DNA from: JAKFDI01 sp044508835
GTDB taxonomy: Bacteria > Pseudomonadota > Gammaproteobacteria > Burkholderiales > Burkholderiaceae_C
Assembly: GCA_044508835.1 (NCBI GenBank)
Contig: JBIQHD010000016.1
Coordinates: 37,148 to 101,147 of the forward strand
Reading direction: 5' to 3'
DNA length: 64,000 nucleotides
Shown piece by piece: positions 48,206 to 57,023 of this stretch. How positions within the stretch are numbered: the first letter of the stretch is position 1; each line of letters opens with the position of its first letter. Under the pieces are notes generated by a model. That model was not told the DNA's origin, searched no databases, and was given only the letters and a program-made list of their open reading frames with translations. Position numbers and translations under genes: made by a program.

Positions 48206-49924
48206 ATGGCATTGGTCGAGGTGAAGGTCCCGGACATCGGCGACTTCAAGGAAGTGGAAGTCATCGAACTGCTGGTCAAGCCCGGCGACACGGTGAAGGC
48301 GGAGCAGTCGCTCGTCACGGTGGAGAGCGACAAGGCGTCGATGGAGATCCCGTCGTCGCACGCCGGGGTGGTCAAGGAACTGAAGGTGGGGCTGGGCGAC
48401 AAGGTGGCGGAGGGCTCGCTGCTGGTGTTGCTGGAGGCGGCGGGGGAGGCGGCGCCTGCTCCGTCGTCCGTTCGGGCTGAGCCTGTCGAAGCCCCCGCAC
48501 CCGTTCGCCCCGAGGTATCGAAGGGCCAGGCCGAACCTGCGCAAGGCGCTTCGACAGGCTCAGCGCGAATGGCCGGGGCGGCGCAAGGCGCGGGCGCTTC
48601 GAGCCTTGCCGAGATCACCGTCCCCGACATCGGCGACTTCGACGAGGTCGCCGTCATCGAGGTGCTCGTCAAGCCCGGCGACACGGTCAAGGCCGAGCAG
48701 AGCCTCATCACCGTCGAGAGCGACAAGGCCTCGATGGAGATCCCGTCCTCGCATGCCGGCGTGGTGAAGGCGGTGAAGGTCAAGGTCGGCGACAAGGTCT
48801 CGCAGGGCTCGACCATCGCCACCGTCGAGGCTTCGGGCGACGCGGCGCCGCCCGCTGCCGCGCCGGCCCAGGCCGCGGCTGCGGCGCCCGCCTCCGAGCC
48901 CGCGCCCGCCGCCGAGGCGTCGCGCCCGCAGGAGCGCGTCTCGCCCACCGCCGCGCTGCCGGCCCACGAGCCCACGGCGCCGAAGGGCCCGCTGCCGCAT
49001 GCCTCGCCGTCCATCCGCAAGCTCGCGCGCGAGCTCGGCGTGCCGCTGGCCGAGGTGAAGGGCAGCGGCCCCAGGGGCCGCATCACGCAGGACGACGTGC
49101 ACGGCTTCGTCAAGGGCGTGATGGCCGGCGAGCTGAGCACGAAGGCGCAAGCCGCCAAGGGCGTGGCGGCCGGCGCGGCGGGCGTCGGCCTGCCGGGCCT
49201 GCTGCCCTGGCCGCAGGTCGACTTCGCCAAGTTCGGCCCCGTCGAGCGCAAGGCCCTGTCGCGCATCAAGAAGATCAGCGGCGCGAACCTGCACCGCAAC
49301 TGGGTGCTGATCCCGCACGTCACCAACAACGACGAGGCCGACATCACCGAGCTGGAGGCCTTCCGCGTGGCCACCAACAAGGAGAACGAGAAATCCGGCG
49401 TCAAGGTGACGATGCTCGCCTTCGTCATCAAGGCGGTGGTCGCGGCGCTGAAGAAGTTCCCCGAGTTCAACGCCAGCCTCGACGGCGACACGCTGGTCTA
49501 CAAGCAGTACTTCCACATCGGCTTCGCGGCGGACACGCCCAACGGCCTGGTCGTGCCGGTGCTCAAGGACGCCGACAAGAAGGGCATCCTGCAGATCAGC
49601 CAGGAGATGGGCGATCTCGCGAAGAAGGCGCGCGACGGCAAGCTCGGCCCGGCCGAGATGACCGGCGGCTGCTTCTCCATCAGCTCGCTGGGCGGCATCG
49701 GCGGCACGAACTTCACGCCCATCATCAATGCGCCCGAGGTGGCCATCCTCGGCCTGTCGCGCAGCGCGATGAAGCCGGTGTGGGACGGCAAGGGCTTCCA
49801 CCCGCGGCTGACGCTGCCGCTGTCGCTGTCGTACGACCACCGCGTGATCGACGGCGCCGCCGCGGCGCGCTTCAACGCCTACCTCGGCCAGGTGCTGGCG
49901 GACTTCCGCCGCGTGCTGCTGTGA
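48206..49924 (+). CDS. aceF: Dihydrolipoyllysine acetyltransferase E2 AceF
   Basis: A 572-residue E2. Lipoyl domain 1 is residues 1-75 (lipoyl Lys43 in ESDKASMEIP), lipoyl domain 2 about 132-208 (same motif), a peripheral subunit-binding domain about 265-300 (ASPSIRKLARELGVP) and the catalytic domain from about 345 to the end (DHRVIDG with catalytic His545). The Pro/Ala-rich linkers are normal. Odd: residues about 89-123 between the lipoyl domains are translated from a palindromic REP-like element (48471-48569), an in-frame insertion. Confidence 0.95.
   Translation: MALVEVKVPDIGDFKEVEVIELLVKPGDTVKAEQSLVTVESDKASMEIPSSHAGVVKELKVGLGDKVAEGSLLVLLEAAGEAAPAPSSVRAEPVEAPAPVRPEVSKGQAEPAQGASTGSARMAGAAQGAGASSLAEITVPDIGDFDEVAVIEVLVKPGDTVKAEQSLITVESDKASMEIPSSHAGVVKAVKVKVGDKVSQGSTIATVEASGDAAPPAAAPAQAAAAAPASEPAPAAEASRPQERVSPTAALPAHEPTAPKGPLPHASPSIRKLARELGVPLAEVKGSGPRGRITQDDVHGFVKGVMAGELSTKAQAAKGVAAGAAGVGLPGLLPWPQVDFAKFGPVERKALSRIKKISGANLHRNWVLIPHVTNNDEADITELEAFRVATNKENEKSGVKVTMLAFVIKAVVAALKKFPEFNASLDGDTLVYKQYFHIGFAADTPNGLVVPVLKDADKKGILQISQEMGDLAKKARDGKLGPAEMTGGCFSISSLGGIGGTNFTPIINAPEVAILGLSRSAMKPVWDGKGFHPRLTLPLSLSYDHRVIDGAAAARFNAYLGQVLADFRRVLL
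48471..48569. repeat. REP-like palindromic element inside aceF
   Basis: 22-bp inverted arms ttcgggctgagcctgtcgaa (48471-48492, continuing gc) and its near-complement (48548-48569), one mismatch, flank an inner stretch containing cccgaggtatcgaaggg-like sequence. The same palindrome class is frequent in Betaproteobacteria intergenic DNA (inference from memory). It is read through in frame as a linker (VRAEPVEAPAPV...STGSAR). Confidence 0.8.
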
Positions 49925-49937
49925 GGGGCCGCCGCCG

Positions 49938-50516
49938 ATGACGACCGTGGTGGTGGCGAGAAAGGGCGGGCAGGTGGCGATTGCCGCCGACAGCCTGGTG
50001 ACGTTCGGCGACACGCGCCTCGCGCACGGCTACGAAGCCAACGAGAAGCTCTTCAAGGCGGGCGATTCGTGGTTCGGCATGTCGGGCACGACGGCGCACT
50101 TCCCGGTGCTGCGCCGCGCGCTCAACAGCCTCACGCCCGACGAGCTGCAGCTCGGCTCGCGCGACCAGGTGTTCGACACCTTCCTGCGCCTGCACCCGAA
50201 GCTGAAGGACACCTTCTACCTGAACACCAAGGAAGAAGACGCCGACCCGTACGAGAGCTCGCAGTTCACCGCCCTCATCGCCAACGCGAGCGGCATCTAC
50301 GGCGTGTACTCCTACCGCGAGGTGTTCGAGTTCGACCGCTTCTGGGGCATCGGCACGGGCCGCGCCTTCGCGCTCGGCGCCATGTACACCGCCTACGACC
50401 GCGCGAAGACCGCGCGCGAGCTGGCCGAGATCGGCGTGCGCGCCGGCTGCGAGTTCGACAAGAACTCCGCCGGCCCGGTGCGCGTGTACACCCTCAAGCT
50501 CGCCAAGGGCGAGTGA
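49938..50516 (+). CDS. Beta-proteobacterial proteasome homologue (BPH)
   Basis: A 192-residue Ntn-hydrolase of the HslV/proteasome beta-subunit fold. After removal of Met1, Thr2 would be the N-terminal nucleophile (MTTVVVARKG, as HslV TTIV). Asp18 (AIAADSLVTFGD) matches HslV Asp17, and Lys37 (EANEKLF) could match Lys33. Other family-like segments are SWFGMSGTTAHFPVL and ALGAMYTAYDRAKT. The N-terminal pattern and the host group point to BPH, a known double-ring homologue without a known ATPase partner; Anbu is less likely. It sits between aceF and lpdA (gaps 13 and 32 nt), so it is transcribed with pyruvate dehydrogenase. Confidence 0.78.
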   Translation: MTTVVVARKGGQVAIAADSLVTFGDTRLAHGYEANEKLFKAGDSWFGMSGTTAHFPVLRRALNSLTPDELQLGSRDQVFDTFLRLHPKLKDTFYLNTKEEDADPYESSQFTALIANASGIYGVYSYREVFEFDRFWGIGTGRAFALGAMYTAYDRAKTARELAEIGVRAGCEFDKNSAGPVRVYTLKLAKGE

Positions 50517-50548
50517 CCCTTTCCTCCTTTCCTTCAGGACGACGCCCG

Positions 50549-52354
<1,806 letters not shown>

Positions 52355-52360
52355 ACCCCC

Positions 52361-52437
52361 CCTACGCGCTTCGCGCGCCCCCCAGGGGGCACGCCAGCGG
52401 ACCGGCGGAGCCGGATCCGCGGCGTTGGCTTGATCAG
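52361..52437. repeat. GC-rich intergenic repeat between lpdA and the TolC gene
   Basis: A palindrome-rich stretch with cgcgcttcgcgcg (about 52366-52378) and ccccccaggggg. It is of the type that recurs between convergent genes in Comamonadaceae (recalled, not searched). No T-run follows, but it probably acts as an mRNA end or barrier between lpdA and the convergent TolC gene. Confidence 0.45.
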
Positions 52438-53916
52438 TTACCGCTTCGGCGTCGGGGCCGGTGCCACGCTCTGCGCGATCTCGCGTGCCCGCGCATCGAG
52501 CTCGGTGCGGCTCGTGCCGGTGACGATGCCGGGCTCCACCGGGCAGCGCCCCGGCTCGTCGCCGGCCGACGTCCAGCCGGCGGCGGCATCGTCCTCGCCC
52601 ACGGGGCGGGCGATGCCCAGCTCGGCGTTGAGCTGGTTCAGCGCCGCGTGCGTGCGCGCATACGCCACGTTCAGGTCGAACTGCGCGTTGGCGTAGGCGC
52701 GCCGCGCGGTGTAGAGCTCGTTCTCGGCATTGAGCAGGTCCAGCAGGCTGCGCTGGCCGATGTCGAACTGCTGGCGGTAGGCGTCGCGCGCCTTCTCGAT
52801 GGCGAGCGTGTTGCGGTCGAGGTACTCGAGCTGCTCCACCAGCTTGCGCGTGTCGTTGAAGGCGATGGCCGCCGTCTGGCGCATGTCGCGGCAGGCCTTG
52901 TCGCGCAGGTCGGCGGCCTGGTTGAGCAGGTCGGCCTGCTGGCGCACGCGCGCCTGGTCGGCGCCGCCGTTGTAGAGGTTCCAGTTCAGCACCAGCTCGG
53001 CGCTGTTGTCGCGCTTCTGGTCGCGGATGCCGTCGAAGTTGTTGCCGCCGCCGCTGCGCAGCCGCGCTTCGAGCCGCGGCTGGTAGGCGGCGCGGCGCAG
53101 TTCGACCGCCGAGCGCGCGGCGCGCAGGTTCTCGATGCTCGCGCTGACGAGCGCGCTGCGCTCGATGGCGCCGCGCGCGGCCTCGGCTGGCGTGGCGGGC
53201 AGGCGCTGCGCGAGCGGCGTGGCCGCGGGCAGCTTCGCCGGCGGCGCTTCGCCCACGATGCGCTGGTAGCGCGCCGTCACGTCGTGCAGGTTCGCCAGCT
53301 CGGTGGCGAGGTTCGATTCGGCGAGCGCGAGGCGCGCATTGGCCTGCTCGAGGTCGACGCCGCGGCCGACGCCGGCGCGCACGCGCGAGCCGATCTGCAG
53401 CGAGGCGTACTTGTGCTGCACGTAGTTGTCCTCGGCCAGCTCGACCAGGCGGCGAAAGCGCTGCACGTCGTAGTAGGCGCGCGCGGCTTCGAGCGCGGCC
53501 TGCTCGGTCGCGTCGACCAGCTCGAACCAGCGCGCCAGGCTCTCGTGCCCGAAGCGCGCCACGTCGCGCTGGCTGGCGAGCCCGTCCCACAGCAGCTGGG
53601 TCACGCTCAGGCTCAGGCCCGTGCGGCTGAACGACTGGCTCTGCGGGGCGCGGGTGGTGATCTTGTCGCTGTCGCGGCCCACCGATCCCTGCAGGTCCAC
53701 GCGCGGGCGGAACGCGGCGCGTGCGATGTCGACGGCGTCCACCGAGGCGCGGTAGGCGTTGAAGCGCGCCGTCACCTCCGGCTGGGTGAGAACGGCCTTC
53801 TCCACGGCCGCCTTCAGCGGATCGGCGGCCGTCTGTGCGGTCGCCGCGGCCATGGCGGACAGGGCCAGGACGATGCCGGCGGCAAGCTTCGAAACCGGAA
53901 GTCGAGGGAGCGTCAT
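52438..53916 (-). CDS. TolC-family outer membrane channel (LapE-like)
   Basis: A 492-residue protein with signal peptide (AMAAATAQT), two TolC-type repeats of long helices and short beta strands (SFSRTGLSLSVTQLLWDGLAS, then NSAELVLNWNLYNGGADQAR) and typical QQFDIGQRSLLDLLNAENELYTARR. It forms the outer-membrane exit channel of a type I secretion system. Its location beside lapG, lapD and the giant adhesin gene suggests it exports the adhesin, as LapE does for LapA. The ABC transporter and membrane-fusion partners are not in the window. The C-terminal extension (about 60 residues) is extra. Confidence 0.88.
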   Translation of the reverse strand: MTLPRLPVSKLAAGIVLALSAMAAATAQTAADPLKAAVEKAVLTQPEVTARFNAYRASVDAVDIARAAFRPRVDLQGSVGRDSDKITTRAPQSQSFSRTGLSLSVTQLLWDGLASQRDVARFGHESLARWFELVDATEQAALEAARAYYDVQRFRRLVELAEDNYVQHKYASLQIGSRVRAGVGRGVDLEQANARLALAESNLATELANLHDVTARYQRIVGEAPPAKLPAATPLAQRLPATPAEAARGAIERSALVSASIENLRAARSAVELRRAAYQPRLEARLRSGGGNNFDGIRDQKRDNSAELVLNWNLYNGGADQARVRQQADLLNQAADLRDKACRDMRQTAAIAFNDTRKLVEQLEYLDRNTLAIEKARDAYRQQFDIGQRSLLDLLNAENELYTARRAYANAQFDLNVAYARTHAALNQLNAELGIARPVGEDDAAAGWTSAGDEPGRCPVEPGIVTGTSRTELDARAREIAQSVAPAPTPKR

Positions 53917-54289
53917 GAATGTGGATTCGCCGGCTTGTCCCGACGATGTAACTGCATGTATTGATTGGGCGACGCGAGTTTAGGGAGCTAATCGACCGCC
54001 TTTGGTGGGCGATTGACCGCAGCCGGCCCGTTTGCCGCGATAGCGTGCGGTAGTGCGCAGCGGCAGCGAAGTGAGTCCTGCGGATGGGGGGTGGGCGCGG
54101 TGCCCGCGAGCGTGACGCAACGCACGGGTGGGCGGCGAACCGGCCCGGGCGCGGGCCCTCGCCGGCGCGTGCCCGACAACAATAGGTTTCCTCGTCCGAG
54201 TTGCCGTGCCGTCAGCCGCTGCATCACCTTGCGCCACCTCACTGCGGAACCGTCCGACGCCGGGCGCCGCAGGCTGGCGAGAACGGGCG
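53917..54289. other. Intergenic region between TolC and lapG
   Basis: 373 nt between divergent genes. No credible gene is present; an in-frame upstream ATG at 54128 for lapG is rejected. A moderately AT-rich part near 53930-53990 may hold the TolC promoter; no sure -35/-10 pair is visible. The rest is GC-rich with several short palindromes. Confidence 0.6.
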
Positions 54290-54943
54290 ATGCGTGCGTG
54301 CCGGCTGCTCGCCGCCGCGGGCCTGTGCGCGGCGCTGCTGCTGGCCGCGGGGCAGCCCGGCGCATGGGACGCCACGCGCATGCAGGCCGCCGCGGACAAG
54401 CTCGGGCCGCGCGCCGCGGCCGGTGCGGCGGCGCTGCGGCAGGTGCTGGCCACCGCGGCCGGGCTGGACGAGGAAGGCAGGCTCCAGGCGGTGAACGGCT
54501 TCTTCAACCGGCGCATCGCCTTTCGCGAGGACGCCGAGATCTGGCAGCGCGTCGACTACTGGGCGAGCCCGCTGGAGACGCTGGACAAGGGGCAGGGCGA
54601 CTGCGAGGACTACGCGATCGGCAAGTACTTCGCGCTCGTGGCGGTGGGCGTGCCGGTGGCCAGGCTGCGGCTGGTGTACGTGCGGGCGCAGCTCAACGGC
54701 GGCGTGCAGGCGCACATGGTGCTGGCCTACTACCCGACGCCCGAGGCCGAGCCGCTGATCCTCGACAACCTGGTCACCGAGATTCGCCCCGCCTCGCGCC
54801 GGCCCGATCTGGCGCCGGTGTTCAGCTTCAACGGCGAGGGGCTGTGGCAGGGGGTGGGCGTGCAGAGCGCGGGCGACCCGGTGGCGCGGCTGTCGCGCTG
54901 GCGCGAGGTGCTTGCCAAGGCGGCCGCGGAGGGCTTCCAGTGA
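54290..54943 (+). CDS. lapG: LapG-like periplasmic cysteine protease
   Basis: A 217-residue protein with a signal peptide (CRLLAAAGLCAALLLAAG). The BTLCP (transglutaminase-like Cys protease, DUF920) triad is visible: Cys105 in GQGDCEDYAIGKY, His142 in VQAHMVLAYY and Asp159 in LILDN. The spacings (37 and 17 residues) equal those of Pseudomonas LapG (135/172/189, from memory). LapG cleaves the N-terminal retention part of the LapA-type adhesin when not bound by LapD. It is 34 nt upstream of lapD; the adhesin gene is convergent. Confidence 0.9.
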   Translation: MRACRLLAAAGLCAALLLAAGQPGAWDATRMQAAADKLGPRAAAGAAALRQVLATAAGLDEEGRLQAVNGFFNRRIAFREDAEIWQRVDYWASPLETLDKGQGDCEDYAIGKYFALVAVGVPVARLRLVYVRAQLNGGVQAHMVLAYYPTPEAEPLILDNLVTEIRPASRRPDLAPVFSFNGEGLWQGVGVQSAGDPVARLSRWREVLAKAAAEGFQ

Positions 54944-54977
54944 GCGCCCGCCGGCATCAGGAGAGGAGGAGGACCAC

Positions 54978-56921
54978 ATGTCGCTGATTCGTCAGGTCTG
55001 GGCGCTGCTGCTGGCGGCGCTGCTGCTCGCGTTCGCGGGCAGCGTGGGCGTGGTGGTGGGCGCGACGCGCGACGCGCTGCAGACGCAGCTGCAGCTCAAG
55101 AACAGCGACAACGCCACGGCGCTCGCGCTGGCGCTGTCGCAGCAGCATGGCGACGCGGCGCTGATGGAACTGCTGATGGCCGCGCAGTTCGACACCGGCT
55201 TCTACCGGCGCATCCGCTTCGTCGGCGCGGACGGCACGCCGGGCTTCACGCGCGAGGCCGACATGCAGCCGCTGCATGCCCCGGGGTGGTTCGTCTCGCT
55301 GCTGCCGATCGACTCGACGGTGGGCATCGCCCAGGTGTCGGACGGCTGGCGCGCGCTCGGCTCGGTGCAGGTGGTGAGCCACACCGCCTTCGCCCACGAC
55401 GACCTCTGGCGCGGCAGCGTGCGCGCGGCCGCGGCGCTGGCCGCGGTGGGCCTGGCCGCGGCGCTGCTCGCGCACCTGGTGGTGGCGCGCATCCGCCGCC
55501 CGCTGGACCGCGCGGTCGAGCAGGCGCGCTCGCTCGTCGACGGCGAGTTCGTGAGCGTGCCCGAGCCGTCGGCGCCCGAGCTGAAGCGGCTCACGCAGGC
55601 GATGAACACCATGGTGGCGCGGCTCAAGCTCACGTTCGAGGCGCAGATGGCGCACATCGAATCGCTGCGCCGCCAGGCGTATTCCGATCCGCTCACCGGC
55701 CTGTCGAACCGGGCGCACTTCATGGAGCAGCTCGCCGTGGCGCTGCACCGCGAGGACGGCCATGCCGAAGGCGGGCTGGTGCTGCTGCGGGTGCTCCATC
55801 TCGCCGAGGTGAACCGCACGCTCGGCCGCGCGGCGACCGACCGCCTGATCGTCGCGGTGGCGCATGCGCTGCAGACCTACCACCAGCGCGTGCCTGGCTG
55901 CCGCATCGGCCGCCTCAACGGGTCCGACTTCGCGCTGTGCCTGCCCGTGGGCGGCCTGGCGCAGGAGACGGCGCAGGCGGTGTCGCAGGCGCTCGGGGCG
56001 GTGCTGCCGGCGTTCGGCCCGGGCATCGGCGTGGCGCTCGGGGCGGTGGAGATGCAGCGCGAGCGCGATGTGGCGCAGGTGATGGCCGCGGCCGACACCG
56101 CGCTGGCGCGCGCTGAGAGCCACGGGCCGTTCAGCGTCGAGCTGGCGGACGACGAGGACGCCGGCGGCGCCGCGCCGCGCCGCGCCGCCGCGCTCGGCGA
56201 GACGGCCTGGCGCCAGCGCATCGGCCAGGCGCTGCAGGGCGAGGGCGCGCGGCTCGTCGCCTTTCCGGTGGTGGATGCGGGCAACCGGCTCATCCACCTC
56301 GAATGCCCGCTGCGCATGCGGCTCGAGGACGACGGCCCGTTCGAGCCGGCCGCGCGCTGGCTGCCGCTGGCGCTGCGCGGGCGGCTCACCGCCGACGTGG
56401 ATGCACGCGCGCTCGAGCTCGCCCTGGCCGACGCCGCGCGTGACGGCCAGCCTCGCTGCGTGAACCTTGCGCCGGCGTCGCTCGCCGACAGCGCCTTCGC
56501 GCCGCGGCTGCGTGCGCTGCTGACGGCGGCGCCGCAGGCGGCGCGGCTGATCTCGCTGGAGGTGGCCGAGGGCGCCGCGGTCGACCACTTCGCGCTGCTG
56601 CAGGAGCTGGGCCGCCAGCTGCGGCCGACCGGCGTCCGGCTCGGGCTGGAGCATGCCGGCGAGCGGCTCGGGCGCATCCCGCGCCTGTTCGAGGCCGGGC
56701 TGCACTACGTCAAGCTCGATGCCGCCGTGGTGCGCGGCGCCGGCCACGACGACCAGCGCGCCACCTTCGTGCGCGGCACCGTCACGCTGCTGCACGGGCT
56801 GTCGCTGCAGGTCTATGCCGAGGGCGTGGTCGACGAGGGCGACGCGGCGCGGCTGTGGGAATGCGGCGTCGACGGCCAGACCGGGCCGTACGTGAGCGCC
56901 AGGCATCCGGCCGCCCGCTGA
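54978..56921 (+). CDS. lapD: LapD-like inside-out c-di-GMP receptor
   Basis: A 647-residue inner-membrane protein: first helix at about 5-28, a periplasmic LapD/MoxY N-terminal domain (about 29-150, with PGWFVSLLPIDS), second helix about 153-175, HAMP linker, degenerate GGDEF (NGSDFAL near 314 instead of GGDEF) and degenerate EAL (ECP near 442 instead of EAL). The remaining EAL-type pieces are VYAEGVVDEGDA and DGQTGPY. Loss of both catalytic motifs indicates a receptor that binds c-di-GMP and then sequesters LapG, not an enzyme. RBS gaggagga is good. A lapG-lapD operon is likely. Confidence 0.9.
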   Translation: MSLIRQVWALLLAALLLAFAGSVGVVVGATRDALQTQLQLKNSDNATALALALSQQHGDAALMELLMAAQFDTGFYRRIRFVGADGTPGFTREADMQPLHAPGWFVSLLPIDSTVGIAQVSDGWRALGSVQVVSHTAFAHDDLWRGSVRAAAALAAVGLAAALLAHLVVARIRRPLDRAVEQARSLVDGEFVSVPEPSAPELKRLTQAMNTMVARLKLTFEAQMAHIESLRRQAYSDPLTGLSNRAHFMEQLAVALHREDGHAEGGLVLLRVLHLAEVNRTLGRAATDRLIVAVAHALQTYHQRVPGCRIGRLNGSDFALCLPVGGLAQETAQAVSQALGAVLPAFGPGIGVALGAVEMQRERDVAQVMAAADTALARAESHGPFSVELADDEDAGGAAPRRAAALGETAWRQRIGQALQGEGARLVAFPVVDAGNRLIHLECPLRMRLEDDGPFEPAARWLPLALRGRLTADVDARALELALADAARDGQPRCVNLAPASLADSAFAPRLRALLTAAPQAARLISLEVAEGAAVDHFALLQELGRQLRPTGVRLGLEHAGERLGRIPRLFEAGLHYVKLDAAVVRGAGHDDQRATFVRGTVTLLHGLSLQVYAEGVVDEGDAARLWECGVDGQTGPYVSARHPAAR

Positions 56922-56948
56922 CGCGGCGGCAGCCTGGCTCTTCCTTCT

Positions 56949-56972
56949 CCCTCTCCCGCTCGCGGGAGAGGG
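56949..56972. repeat. REP-like palindrome between lapD and the adhesin
   Basis: The hairpin ccctctcccgc (56949-56959) with gcgggagaggg (56962-56972) is the same element family as inside lpdA. It is followed by ggtgaggg, as there. It sits in the gap between convergent genes, the normal location for such elements, and may help transcription to end. Confidence 0.75.
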
Positions 56973-57023
56973 CCGGGGTGAGGGCGCCGCGCGGTCGCGC
57001 AACCCCTCGCCGGCCGGCGCGCG

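Noticed and set aside
44965..49491. Minus-strand open frame of 1508 codons across aceE and aceF
   Set aside because: It is the antisense of aceE/aceF, which are clear by motifs. It has no domain and shows the composition of a shadow frame.
49938..50516. HslV protease subunit
   Set aside because: No hslU gene is adjacent and the sequence differs from HslV beyond the catalytic segments; BPH fits the host group better.
54128..54289. Longer start of LapG at 54128
   Set aside because: It would place 54 extra residues before an obvious signal peptide that begins at the ATG at 54290.
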